Below, piece by piece: positions 45,739 to 54,727 of a stretch of 64,000 nt of DNA. The notes under the pieces are model-generated. The model saw nothing but the letters and a program-made list of their open reading frames with translations. It ran no database searches and was not told where the DNA came from. The translations under genes were made by a program, and so were the position numbers. Position 1 is the first letter of the stretch; every line of letters begins with the position of its first letter. The DNA is from Arenicella xantha (GTDB lineage Bacteria > Pseudomonadota > Gammaproteobacteria > Arenicellales > Arenicellaceae): NCBI RefSeq assembly GCF_003315245.1, contig NZ_QNRT01000004.1:124001-188000 (forward strand), written 5' to 3'.

Positions 45739-46494
45739 ATGAATTGTTTAGAATTTAAGAGGTTAGCGTTATCCGACCCGCACAACCAAGCGCACGAATT
45801 TGTGTCGCATAGTCATGCGTGTCCTGACTGCCTAAAATACGTTGGCGGAGTCAAGCAGATGGACGCTGACTTGGCGGACAGCTTAGAAGTAAAAGTGCCA
45901 AGCGATTTGATGGCCCGTCTGAAGCTCAATCAAGAGCTAGCGAACGAAGCAGAGGAGGATGAAAATTCATCGTCGTTCCGATTTGCAGGTAAGTTTCGCG
46001 GCTATTCGATTGCCGCTAGTTTAGCCATAGCGGTCTTTGTGGCAGGTTTTATAGCGAGCAATCAATTTGGACTGAATCAACAGATTGACAGTGACTATCA
46101 GTCTCTATTGGCTGGCGTGGTAGAGCATATGCGTGAGCAGCCAATGACTCCAGTGGTAGATGCAGCCATCGCTAACCGCGATGCCAAAACGCTATTGGCG
46201 AGCTACGATAGCGATATGAAATTGAAGTATTTGAGTAACCTGCAATTCACTCGGATATGTCCGATGGGGCAATATCGTGGACTGCATGCTACTTTGGATA
46301 CGCCGGATGGCCAGGTGACGTTTGCCTACATTAAAGGTGATTCAGTCGGTCAATTACTCGACACTGGATATGAGGGCATGATTACTCGCGTAAAACCAGT
46401 GCGCGGAGGTAACTTGATTATTCTGAGTCGTACCAACAGTGCATTGCAACAAGCCGACCAACAGCTTGAAGATGCGATGTATTGGGATATCTAG
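45739..46494 (+). CDS. DUF3379 anti-sigma factor-like membrane protein
   Basis: A 251-residue protein typical of DUF3379 partners of ECF sigma factors. The N-terminus has HSHACPDC, i.e. the H-x3-C-x2-C zinc anti-sigma motif (about residues 26-33), a cytoplasmic helical part to about 88, one membrane helix (about 90-108, YSIAASLAIAVFVAGFIAS) and a periplasmic C-terminal domain (about 115-251). It lies 57 bases after the sigma gene. Family knowledge indicates it sequesters the sigma factor at the membrane until a periplasmic signal triggers release; the sequence does not name the signal. Confidence 0.88.
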   Translation: MNCLEFKRLALSDPHNQAHEFVSHSHACPDCLKYVGGVKQMDADLADSLEVKVPSDLMARLKLNQELANEAEEDENSSSFRFAGKFRGYSIAASLAIAVFVAGFIASNQFGLNQQIDSDYQSLLAGVVEHMREQPMTPVVDAAIANRDAKTLLASYDSDMKLKYLSNLQFTRICPMGQYRGLHATLDTPDGQVTFAYIKGDSVGQLLDTGYEGMITRVKPVRGGNLIILSRTNSALQQADQQLEDAMYWDI

Positions 46495-46503
46495 GCCGGG
46501 CTG

Positions 46504-47151
46504 TTAGCCAAATCGTTGATCGGCAACAAAAGGGTTGGTTCGGCGCTCGTGTCCAAAGTTGGACATCGGACCATGCCCTGGGATAAATTGAATATCATCG
46601 CCGAGCGGAAATAAACGATTTCGAATTGAATCGATCAGTTGTTGTTGATTACCTTGGGGAAAATCAGAGCGCCCGATCGAACCTTGGAATAATACATCGC
46701 CAACTGCCGCAAAATGCTGCGATTGCTCCACAAAAACCACGTGCCCCGGTGTGTGTCCGGGGCAATGGGCGACGTTAAACGTCAAGTTGCCCAATGCTAC
46801 TTGATCGCCATGTTCCAGCCATTGGTCGGGAGTAAACGTCTCGCCGTCAAAGCCAAAGCGTTGGCACTGTTCGGGTAGTAAATCAATCCAGAACTGATCG
46901 GCCTTATGTGGGCCAATAATTGGGACTCCAGTGGCGCGCGCTAATTCAGCAGTACCGCCCGCGTGATCTAAATGGGCATGCGTAATCAGAATTTTATCGA
47001 GCTCCAGCTCCAATTTGCCTAACACACCTCGAATTCTTTCGATTTCGCCGCCGGGATCAATCACTGCCGCTAAGCGGGTATCACTGCACCAGACGACGCT
47101 GCAGTTTTGTGCAAATGGTGTGACTGGAATAATTTCAAATTTCAATGTCAT
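46504..47151 (-). CDS. Metallo-beta-lactamase-fold hydrolase (YcbL/glyoxalase II-like)
   Basis: A 215-residue MBL-fold enzyme with THAHLDHAGG (metal motif HxHxDH), a second histidine in HCPGHTPGHVVF, D in VGDVLFQGSIGRSDFP and the final GHGP. Its compact length and motif arrangement resemble YcbL, a type II glyoxalase-like thioesterase. It begins six bases after the SCO-PCuAC fusion gene ends, so the two are probably co-transcribed. Physiological substrate unknown. Confidence 0.9.
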   Translation of the reverse strand: MTLKFEIIPVTPFAQNCSVVWCSDTRLAAVIDPGGEIERIRGVLGKLELELDKILITHAHLDHAGGTAELARATGVPIIGPHKADQFWIDLLPEQCQRFGFDGETFTPDQWLEHGDQVALGNLTFNVAHCPGHTPGHVVFVEQSQHFAAVGDVLFQGSIGRSDFPQGNQQQLIDSIRNRLFPLGDDIQFIPGHGPMSNFGHERRTNPFVADQRFG

Positions 47152-47157
47152 GCCGGA

Positions 47158-48240
47158 CTACTGCTTTGGTTGTTTGATCGGCACGTCGACGGTGATTTGC
47201 TGTCCATCTGCAGTGCTAAAAACGATCTTGGTAGATTGGCCTTCGAGCAAGCTTTTTTTCGGTTTCATTAGCATGACGTGCTTACCCATTGGTTCAAAAC
47301 TAGCTGATTCGCCGGGCGCTAACTCAAGTGTGGCTAGATGTTCCATGCTCATTACATCGTTTTGCATAATTGATTCATGCATCATGCTCATGGCAAAGTC
47401 TGGACTGCTGACAGCGGTTAAACTAATGGTTTTCGTCGATGTGTTTTGCACGATAAAATAGGCCGCCATGCTAGTCGCGGTTGGCGGCGCAGGTCGAATC
47501 CACGCGTCGGAAAATAGCAGGGCGCTTGTATTTGAAGGTGTTGTATTTTCGGTTAGGGCGCTAGTCGCTTGAGTCGTGCTGGTGTTTGATGTTGCTTGGT
47601 TGATGCCTTGATACTTAGCAAGATCAATTAAGTCGGCGGTGATTTCATCAGCTTTGTGTGGCGCGGTAATCACGCCGGCGTACTGGCCTTGCGGGTTAAT
47701 CAGTATTAGCGCCGCGCTATGGTCGACATCATAGGCACCATTGTCGGCCGCTTTGTCTTTAAAAAACAAGACGCCGACTTGCTTCGCGAACTCGGTGGTA
47801 TCACTGACATTGGCTCGCAGTCCGACAAATTCGTTATCGAAAAATGGCACATAATTGGCAAGTCGTTCGACACTATCGCGCTCAGGATCGACCGTTACCA
47901 TGATCACTTTATTGTTTGACCAAAAACCGGCCTCAGATACACGCTGCTTCACTTGCTTAAGCGTTTGCATGGTGGTTGGGCAGACATCGGGGCAGTGCGT
48001 GAAACCGAAAAAAATGATGCTCCAGTGGCCTTGGAATTGGTCTACGTTAACCGTGTCACCGCGGTGATCAGTAAATGTAACTGGGGCTAAGTCTCTAGGC
48101 GTTGGTAATAGAATTAATTTTTTAAATTCAGGTTGTGGTGGTGCCGATTGGCTACCTAGTTGGATATAGACGCCGATGCCAATTGCGAGTAATGCGACGA
48201 GAATAAAGACGGGGTTTACTTTACCAAGCTGATATTTCAT
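47158..48240 (-). CDS. SCO1/SenC-PCuAC fusion: copper chaperone of cytochrome oxidase
   Basis: A 360-residue membrane-anchored protein joining two copper-chaperone modules. After one helix (about 8-28) comes the SCO thioredoxin domain with the copper-binding FTHCPDVCPTT (C83, C87) and partner histidine H174 (DVDHSAALIL). A Ser/Thr-rich linker (about 215-240) leads into a PCuAC domain with the canonical motif H288-x10-M299-x21-H321-x-M323. Both normally cooperate, as separate proteins, in loading the CuA centre of cytochrome c oxidase, so the fusion would provide both steps at once in the periplasm. All metal ligands are intact. The MBL hydrolase gene follows after six bases. Confidence 0.93.
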   Translation of the reverse strand: MKYQLGKVNPVFILVALLAIGIGVYIQLGSQSAPPQPEFKKLILLPTPRDLAPVTFTDHRGDTVNVDQFQGHWSIIFFGFTHCPDVCPTTMQTLKQVKQRVSEAGFWSNNKVIMVTVDPERDSVERLANYVPFFDNEFVGLRANVSDTTEFAKQVGVLFFKDKAADNGAYDVDHSAALILINPQGQYAGVITAPHKADEITADLIDLAKYQGINQATSNTSTTQATSALTENTTPSNTSALLFSDAWIRPAPPTATSMAAYFIVQNTSTKTISLTAVSSPDFAMSMMHESIMQNDVMSMEHLATLELAPGESASFEPMGKHVMLMKPKKSLLEGQSTKIVFSTADGQQITVDVPIKQPKQ

Positions 48241-48371
48241 GGTTCTGGATTGTGGTTGGAATCGGGTTTATGTGGGGTCGGTTGCGCTCCAAAAAGCGTG
48301 CAGAGTATAGCTCAACTTGAGTGACGAGTCCTACACTGTCAAAGCATGTGGCGTAGCGAACTCGGTATGGC

Positions 48372-48821
48372 TTAAACCGCTTCTACGTGCAGAATGCTAC
48401 CGTTGACGTCGACGACTTTGACCTTGGTGCCAACAGCGGCATCGTCACCGGCTACTTTCCATTGGCTATCGTCAACGCGGACTTTACCAAAACCGTTGAC
48501 GATCGGTTCCGATAGCACTAAAACTCGGCCCTTATAGCCATGATTGCGGCGATTTAGCTGAGGTTGATCGGTAGTTGAATCTTCGTCATTGCGTACGAAT
48601 TTCTTCCAAGCGACCAGCGATAAGACACTAAATATACCAAACAGCAAATACTGTATTCCCCACGCTAGCTCAGGTACGAAAAACTTCAGGGCAGCGGAGG
48701 CCGTTGCGGCAATTCCAAGCCATAAAAAGAACGCGCCAGGAGCGAATAATTCTAATCCAAAAAACACGCAGGCTAGGGCTAACCAGTGCCAAAATGAGGG
48801 GTTGTAAAATTGTTCGTCCAT
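48372..48821 (-). CDS. NfeD family membrane protein
   Basis: A 149-residue protein with two or three membrane helices (about 10-75) and a C-terminal OB-fold domain (about 85-149, GYKGRVLVLSEPIVNGFGKVRVDDSQWKVAG). NfeD proteins partner with SPFH/stomatin proteins; its gene begins nine bases after the stomatin-like gene, giving the usual pair. Such pairs are thought to organise membrane microdomains or protease complexes. Confidence 0.92.
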   Translation of the reverse strand: MDEQFYNPSFWHWLALACVFFGLELFAPGAFFLWLGIAATASAALKFFVPELAWGIQYLLFGIFSVLSLVAWKKFVRNDEDSTTDQPQLNRRNHGYKGRVLVLSEPIVNGFGKVRVDDSQWKVAGDDAAVGTKVKVVDVNGSILHVEAV

Positions 48822-48830
48822 TATTCGGCC

Positions 48831-49745
48831 TTAAGATTTCTTGTCGAATGCTTCTTTGGCAAGTTCAGATATGCCGCCAATCGAACCAATAACACTCGAG
48901 GCTTCGAGTGGCATGAAGATTACTTTCTGATTATCTGCGCTGGCCATTTTGGTTAGCGCTTGAATATATTCTTGCGCAACGAAGTAGTTTACCGCTTGAA
49001 TGCTACCTTCACTGATAGCAGTCGACACCATTTTAGTTGCTTGCGCCTCGGCTTGCGCTTCACGTTCGCGCGCTTCGGCATCGCGAAAAGCGGCTTCCTT
49101 GCGGCCTTCGGCTTCGAGGACTGCCGCTGTTTTTTGACCTTCTGCCCGTAAAATTTCAGATTGTTTGAAGCCTTCGGACTCTAGAATCGCGGCTCGTTTT
49201 TCGCGTTCAGCCTTCATTTGTCGAGCCATCGCATCGACTAAATCCTGCGGTGGCGCAATATCTTTGATCTCGATGCGCGTGACCTTAACGCCCCAAGGCG
49301 TGGTTGCTTCGTCAACAACGTGCAGCAATGCCGAGTTAATATTGTCGCGCTTAGACAGCGACTCATCGAGGTCCATAGAGCCCAGCACGGTTCGTATGTT
49401 GGTCATGGTTAAGTTGAGAATCGCTAGCTCAAGCTTATTTACCTCATAGGAGGCTTTGGCTGCGTCTATGACTTGAAAAAACACGACACCGTCGACACGC
49501 ACCACGGCGTTGTCTTTGGTGATAACTTCTTGTGACATGACATCCAGCACTTGCTCCATCATGTTTTGCTTTCTACCAATCTTATCGACCAGTGGAATAA
49601 TGATGCGGAGTCCTGGTCTGAGGGTTTGGGTATATCTTCCAAAACGCTCAACCGTGTACTCAAAGCCTTGTGGCACCACGACTGCCATGGATTTTAAAAA
49701 CAGTAATAAGAATACCGCGCCGGCTATATAGAACCAAGATTCCAT
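48831..49745 (-). CDS. SPFH/stomatin-like protein (QmcA/HflK-like)
   Basis: A 304-residue protein with an N-terminal helix (about 3-22) and an SPFH domain: [53 protein letters not shown] and a helical, Glu/Ala-rich coiled coil (about 190-255) with [25 protein letters not shown]. The start is ATG 49745, preceded by AGGAG at a good distance; an upstream frame extension is not supported. It forms an operon with nfeD. Homologues build large membrane-bound oligomers that regulate proteases. Confidence 0.93.
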   Translation of the reverse strand: MESWFYIAGAVFLLLFLKSMAVVVPQGFEYTVERFGRYTQTLRPGLRIIIPLVDKIGRKQNMMEQVLDVMSQEVITKDNAVVRVDGVVFFQVIDAAKASYEVNKLELAILNLTMTNIRTVLGSMDLDESLSKRDNINSALLHVVDEATTPWGVKVTRIEIKDIAPPQDLVDAMARQMKAEREKRAAILESEGFKQSEILRAEGQKTAAVLEAEGRKEAAFRDAEAREREAQAEAQATKMVSTAISEGSIQAVNYFVAQEYIQALTKMASADNQKVIFMPLEASSVIGSIGGISELAKEAFDKKS

Positions 49746-49772
49746 TTTTGTCTCCTGAGGTGGGTTATTGTT

Positions 49773-49778
49773 TATAAT
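49773..49778. promoter_or_regulatory. TATAAT in the SPFH/truD divergent region
   Basis: TATAAT lies about midway in the 77-base gap between the divergent stomatin and truD genes, 45 bases before truD. On the opposite strand TATTAT overlaps it. No convincing -35 box on either side; a tentative promoter site only. Confidence 0.3.
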
Positions 49779-49822
49779 ATGAGCCCCTAGGCCCAAATTA
49801 CAAGCGGCGATTCACTTTCTAT

Positions 49823-50917
49823 ATGACGTTTATCTGTATGACGACTAAATCAGTCCTGAGTCAAGCAACCGAGTTGACTGATTGGTCCGCGGCATTTTCG
49901 CAGCTGGCGTACGCCAGTGAGCCGCCACAGGCTGTCGGCGTAATTAAATCTTGCCCGACCGACTTTCAAGTCGACGAACAAATGGCACATACACCAACTG
50001 GTGAAGGTGAGCACATTTGGTTGAAGGTGCGAAAAGAACGACAAAATACTGAGCAAGTAGCAAAAGGCCTTGCGCGCTTTGCGAGCGTGGCTTTAAGAGA
50101 TGTCGGATATTCTGGTCTTAAAGATTTTCAGGCCGTCACAACCCAATGGTTTAGTGTTTGGCTGCCCAAGAGTGCCGGGCCAGATTGGAGTGGTTTTGAT
50201 ATGTTTGGCGTCGAATTACTCGAGGTCAGTCGTCATTCGCGTAAATTGAAGCGTGGAACCCATCAAGCTAACCGTTTTATTATTACCGTGCGGGATCTCG
50301 TCGCTGATCGTGAGCAACTGATATCCACGTTGAGCAATATCAAAGAAACCGGAGTTCCGAATTACTTTGGTGTGCAGCGCTTTGGGCGCGACTTTAACAA
50401 TCTTAGGCTCGCCAATTCATTGTTAGTTGAGCGGCGACCAATTAAAAATCGCAATCTCAAAAGTATTGTTTTGTCATCCGCTCGTTCATGGTTGTTTAAT
50501 CAGGTTGTGTCACAGCGTATTCGGCTAGGTACTTGGAATGAGCTTTATCTTGGCGAGCCAGCCAACTTAGATGGTACTAATAGTACTTTTTTAGCCAGTG
50601 GTGAGCCTGATGAATTGGGGCGATTGACGCAGCTGGACATCCATCCAACCGCCCCGTTGGTGGGGCGCGATGCTGACAAGGCAATGGCTGAATGCCCGAG
50701 CTTGCAGGCCATGGAGGCCGAATGGCTAGCACCATACAACGCGTATATCGATGGTTTGTGTCGGCTGGGTTTGGATTACCAACGGCGTGCGCTTCGCTCG
50801 AGAGTGCATGACTTAACGTGGTCATTTGACGATGACTGTTTGCGTTTGGAGTTTGTGTTACAGCGTGGTCAGTTTGCCACCTCAGTGCTGCGCGAGTTAC
50901 TGCTCGAGTCGACCTAA
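49823..50917 (+). CDS. truD: tRNA pseudouridine(13) synthase TruD
   Basis: Makes pseudouridine 13 in tRNA-Glu. The 364-residue protein has FQVDEQMAH, the active-site block GYSGLKDFQAVTTQWFSVW with its catalytic aspartate, KRGTHQANRFIITVRDL, and PNYFGVQRFGRDFNNL, all TruD signatures. ATG 49823 is used here; a second in-frame ATG at 49838 is possible. pabB begins five bases after the stop, a likely co-transcribed pair. Confidence 0.93.
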   Translation: MTFICMTTKSVLSQATELTDWSAAFSQLAYASEPPQAVGVIKSCPTDFQVDEQMAHTPTGEGEHIWLKVRKERQNTEQVAKGLARFASVALRDVGYSGLKDFQAVTTQWFSVWLPKSAGPDWSGFDMFGVELLEVSRHSRKLKRGTHQANRFIITVRDLVADREQLISTLSNIKETGVPNYFGVQRFGRDFNNLRLANSLLVERRPIKNRNLKSIVLSSARSWLFNQVVSQRIRLGTWNELYLGEPANLDGTNSTFLASGEPDELGRLTQLDIHPTAPLVGRDADKAMAECPSLQAMEAEWLAPYNAYIDGLCRLGLDYQRRALRSRVHDLTWSFDDDCLRLEFVLQRGQFATSVLRELLLEST

Positions 50918-50921
50918 AACA

Positions 50922-52361
50922 GTGACGTTGCGCTATACCGAGTATCCTTATATCGATTCAGCCACGCTGTTTGACGGCGTGGCAGATGAGCCTTGGGCGA
51001 TGCTGCTGGATTCTGGTTTTATTGACGGCAAGTCTAGCTCCAGTTTGTCGTGGGGTTATGATGTGTTGGCAATCCGGCCTAGTCAAACCTTCGTGTTTAA
51101 TGGTGGGGTAACCCAGCACGTAAAAGGTGATCAAGAACAAACTTTAGCCGGTGACCCGTTGCGTGTTTTGCAGCAATACTTGCCCGATATTACGCCACCT
51201 GAATGCCCGTTGGTGCCATATGTGCCCGGTGGAATGGGTTATTTTTCTTACGATTTGGCGCGTCACTTTGAACCACTTCCATCAAGTGCAAGTAATGATG
51301 AGCAACTCCCTCCCATGGCGGTTGGTGTATACGACGTGTTGTTGGTAGTTGATCACGCTAAGCGGCGCAGCGTGTTGGTCGAATGGGGCGACGAGCAAGC
51401 CAATGCTGAACTAGTTGAAACATGGGGCGAGCTGATTGAGGCACACTCCATGGTGTCAAGCAGCGGGTTGCCTGCGCGTTCAGGTAGCGAATTGCATCCG
51501 AGTGTCTGTGGGGGCTTGCAGTGTACCGATCCGGCCGAGAGCCTGGCTTCAAGCGAGTACCAAGCAGCGTTCGATAAAGTTCGCCAGTACACAATTGATG
51601 GAGATTGCTACCAAGTCAATTTAACCAATCAGTTTTCTGCCAAGGTGTCGGGTCGTGCTTGGTTGACCTATCGCTACCTTCGGGCGAAGAGTCCTGCGCC
51701 CTATGGTGCGTATTTAAACCTTCCGTTTGCGCAGATACTGTCTAACTCGCCGGAGAGTTTTATTCAGTGTCATAAGCAACAGGTCACCACCAGCCCGATA
51801 AAGGGTACTCGCCCGCGAGTTGTGAGTGACCCAAAGCGTGATGCTGATGTTGCGGCGGAATTATTAAGTAGTGCCAAGGATCGTGCTGAAAACGTGATGA
51901 TTGTGGATTTAATGCGCAATGATCTAAGTCGTTGTTGCGAACTTGGTAGCGTGGCTGTGCCTGAATTATTTGCTTTGCACAGCTTTGCTAATGTGCATCA
52001 TTTAATCAGTCGGGTAACCGGTCGGCTTAAACATGGATTGCATTCGTTAGATCTACTTCGTCATTGTTTTCCGGGCGGATCTATTACCGGTGCACCAAAA
52101 ATTAGAGCAATGCAGATTATCGAAGAGCTCGAACCGGTACGGCGAGGTTTGTACTGCGGGTCCATTGGTTTTATCGGCGGTGACGGCAGCTTAGAAACTA
52201 ACATCGCAATCCGCACGATCGTGGTTAAAGATGGGGTTGCTCGGTTTGCCGCGGGCGGTGGCTTAGTAATAGATTCTGAGCTTGATGCAGAGCGCCAAGA
52301 GCTCGAAGACAAGGCAAATATGATGCGAGATGCGCTATTTGGTGATAATTTGGGCCAATAG
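50922..52361 (+). CDS. pabB: Aminodeoxychorismate synthase component I
   Basis: Makes 4-amino-4-deoxychorismate from chorismate and ammonia on the way to p-aminobenzoate and folate. The 479-residue protein has VPYVPGGMGYFSYD, the chorismate-utilising core with LSNSPESFI, SPIKGTRPR, VMIVDLMRNDLSR and GGSITGAPKIRAMQIIEELEP. The frame is open further upstream inside truD, but GTG 50922, five bases after truD ends, gives the usual N-terminus (TLRYTEYPY). The glutamine amidotransferase subunit pabA is not visible nearby. Confidence 0.93.
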   Translation: MTLRYTEYPYIDSATLFDGVADEPWAMLLDSGFIDGKSSSSLSWGYDVLAIRPSQTFVFNGGVTQHVKGDQEQTLAGDPLRVLQQYLPDITPPECPLVPYVPGGMGYFSYDLARHFEPLPSSASNDEQLPPMAVGVYDVLLVVDHAKRRSVLVEWGDEQANAELVETWGELIEAHSMVSSSGLPARSGSELHPSVCGGLQCTDPAESLASSEYQAAFDKVRQYTIDGDCYQVNLTNQFSAKVSGRAWLTYRYLRAKSPAPYGAYLNLPFAQILSNSPESFIQCHKQQVTTSPIKGTRPRVVSDPKRDADVAAELLSSAKDRAENVMIVDLMRNDLSRCCELGSVAVPELFALHSFANVHHLISRVTGRLKHGLHSLDLLRHCFPGGSITGAPKIRAMQIIEELEPVRRGLYCGSIGFIGGDGSLETNIAIRTIVVKDGVARFAAGGGLVIDSELDAERQELEDKANMMRDALFGDNLGQ

Positions 52362-52395
52362 TGAGGTAAACCTTTAAAATTCCAAGGAGTTTTAC

Positions 52396-52443
52396 TTGAA
52401 ATTAGTGCCACCAATGCGCACACTCGCTAGTATTACTGAATAG
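52396..52443 (+). other. Candidate 15-codon leader ORF upstream of relA
   Basis: A TTG-started frame (KLVPPMRTLASITE after the first residue) is preceded by an ideal AGGAG at six bases. The relA start itself, 42 bases after this frame's stop, has no recognisable ribosome-binding site. It may be a leader peptide or chance. Confidence 0.3.
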
Positions 52444-52484
52444 CAATGTTTGCTTAGTTTTGGGTTCGGTAGCCCGTTTAGTTC

Positions 52485-54719
52485 ATGGTTCAAGCCGCTT
52501 TAAGATCGCTTTCCGAAATGGAATTACCCGCCAGCCACGTCCCCGAATGGCTGAAAGGTATTGCGGATGGTCGTACGCCAGAGTGTGTATCTCGAATTGA
52601 GGAGGCGGCGCATTTTGCAATTAAGGCGCATACCGGGCAAAAACGTGCTTCAGGCGAGGACTACGTCAATCATACTTTTGCGGTGGCAGCGATTGTCCAC
52701 GAACTGGGGTTGGATTCGGATGTAGTGATCGCCGCGTTATTGCATGATACGGTTGAAGACACCGCTGTCGAACTTGACGATCTTAGTAAGCTGTTTGGTG
52801 TTGATGTCGCTAACTTGGTTGACGGCGTTACTAAAATGGAAGTAATTCAAGAGCTGTCAGATCAAGCTAATCTTGGCCGCAATAATCAAGACGCTAAAGC
52901 CGAGAGCCTTCGTAAAATGATGCTGGCGATGGTGGATGATGTTCGTGTTGTGTTAATTAAGTTGTGCGACCGTTTACACAATATGCGCACCTTGGAGTCA
53001 ATGCGTGCTGAAAAACAGAAGCGTATTGCAACTGAAACCTTGGAGATCTTTTCCCCATTAGCCAACCGACTAGGTGTGTGGCAGATAAAATGGGAACTCG
53101 AAGACCTATCGTTTCGATATATTGAGCCAGAAATATATAAGAGCATTGCGCACAAACTGGCTGAACGACGGGTTGACCGCGAAGGGTTTATTAACCGCTT
53201 CATCAGTGATCTTGAATCCGCCCTAGAGATTGATGGTGTGGAGGCCGAAATTCGTGGCCGCGCCAAACATATCTACAGCATCTGGAGCAAGATGCAAAAG
53301 AAGGGGCTTGAGTTTGAACAGTTGTTTGATGTGCGGGCTGTACGTGTACTAGTAAACTCGGTACAAGATTGCTATGCGGCACTTGGCTGTATTCACACTA
53401 ATTGGAAGTATATTTCGGGTGAGTTCGATGACTACATCGCAACCCCTAAAGAGAATAATTATCGTTCCATCCACACCGCGGTAATTGGCCCAACCGGTAA
53501 AGTGGTCGAGGTTCAGATACGTACTCACGAGATGCATGAGTACAATGAGCTTGGCATTGCCGCGCACTGGCGTTACAAAGAGGGTCGCCGCGATAACGAC
53601 CAAGCGGTTAACAACAAGATATTGTGGCTCCGTCAATTACTCGAATGGAAAGATGAAGTAGCGGATGCCAGCGAATTTGTTGACCGCGTTAAAGACGAAG
53701 TATTTGAAGACCGAGTCTACGTGTTTAGCCCAAAGGGCAAAGTCGTTGACTTGGCCTATGGCAGCACACCTATCGATTTTGCCTACGCCATTCACACTGA
53801 AGTAGGGCATCGTTGCCGTGGCGCAAAAGTTAATGGAAAAATGGTGCCTCTCACGCATAAGCTCCTCACTGGCCAGCAGGTCAGTATTATTACCGCTAAA
53901 ACGGGCGGACCTAGCCTCGATTGGTTAGACAATCACAAAGGCTATGTGCGCAGTCGCCGTGCCCGAGCTCGTATTCAGCACTGGTTTCGACACGAAAACC
54001 GTGATGCCACGATTGCGCATGGACGGTCGTTGCTAGAGCGCGAGTTGGATCGCATGAATCTGAGCGACGTTAAATTTGATTTGTTGGCAAAGCAACTCGG
54101 CGTAGAGGACACGGATGAAATGTTTTTCAAATTGGTCGACGGCTCGATCAAGCCCGGTCGCGCGGCAGTGGTGGCGCAACGTATTCTAAAGCCTGAGGCG
54201 GATGAAGCTGACGACCAGTTAGAAATTAGTTTTAAAGGTGCCTCACGCGCGGCTAATGATGATGTCCGACCGGACAATCTAACCATTGAAGGCGTGAGCG
54301 GCTTGATGACGCATCTGGCACAATGTTGCCAGCCAGTACCTGGAGACAAGGTGCTTGGCTTTGTCACTCGTGGCACGGGTATTACTATTCATCGTGAAAC
54401 ATGTCCAAACATTCTTTATCAACAACATACGGCCGGTGAGCGAGTTGTTGAAGTGAATTGGGGGCAGTCAAGCGAACGGACTTACCCAATGACCGTGTTG
54501 ATTAATGCGTTTGATCGCAAAGGCTTACTCAAAGATGTATCGACCGTGTTTGCGGATGAGCGAGTGAACGTATTGCAGATGAGTACGCGTACCGAACCCA
54601 AGGATGCGTCGGTGAATATGGAGGTAGATGTCGAGGTAACGAGTCTTGAAGCGATGAGCAAGCTATTAGCTAAACTTGACCAACTGCCTAATGTGCTGTC
54701 AGTAAAACGTAAGAAATAG
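52485..54719 (+). CDS. relA: RelA-type (p)ppGpp synthetase with an apparently intact hydrolase domain
   Basis: Long RSH-family protein of 744 residues, the E. coli RelA length. The synthetase domain (about 235-370) carries RelA traits: FEQLFDVRAVRV, EFDDYIATPKENNYRSIHT with the EXDD acidic motif (313-316), and EVQIRTHEMHEYNELGIAAHW. TGS (about 405-470), helical and ACT domains follow. Unlike classical RelA, the N-terminal HD domain keeps the hydrolase ligands: R54, H63, HDxxED (H87, D88, E91, D92) and CDRLHNMRT (D162, N166). This combination suggests a bifunctional or transitional enzyme that makes and degrades (p)ppGpp. The gene stands alone downstream of pabB. Confidence 0.93.
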   Translation: MVQAALRSLSEMELPASHVPEWLKGIADGRTPECVSRIEEAAHFAIKAHTGQKRASGEDYVNHTFAVAAIVHELGLDSDVVIAALLHDTVEDTAVELDDLSKLFGVDVANLVDGVTKMEVIQELSDQANLGRNNQDAKAESLRKMMLAMVDDVRVVLIKLCDRLHNMRTLESMRAEKQKRIATETLEIFSPLANRLGVWQIKWELEDLSFRYIEPEIYKSIAHKLAERRVDREGFINRFISDLESALEIDGVEAEIRGRAKHIYSIWSKMQKKGLEFEQLFDVRAVRVLVNSVQDCYAALGCIHTNWKYISGEFDDYIATPKENNYRSIHTAVIGPTGKVVEVQIRTHEMHEYNELGIAAHWRYKEGRRDNDQAVNNKILWLRQLLEWKDEVADASEFVDRVKDEVFEDRVYVFSPKGKVVDLAYGSTPIDFAYAIHTEVGHRCRGAKVNGKMVPLTHKLLTGQQVSIITAKTGGPSLDWLDNHKGYVRSRRARARIQHWFRHENRDATIAHGRSLLERELDRMNLSDVKFDLLAKQLGVEDTDEMFFKLVDGSIKPGRAAVVAQRILKPEADEADDQLEISFKGASRAANDDVRPDNLTIEGVSGLMTHLAQCCQPVPGDKVLGFVTRGTGITIHRETCPNILYQQHTAGERVVEVNWGQSSERTYPMTVLINAFDRKGLLKDVSTVFADERVNVLQMSTRTEPKDASVNMEVDVEVTSLEAMSKLLAKLDQLPNVLSVKRKK

Positions 54720-54727
54720 TCAGGCTA

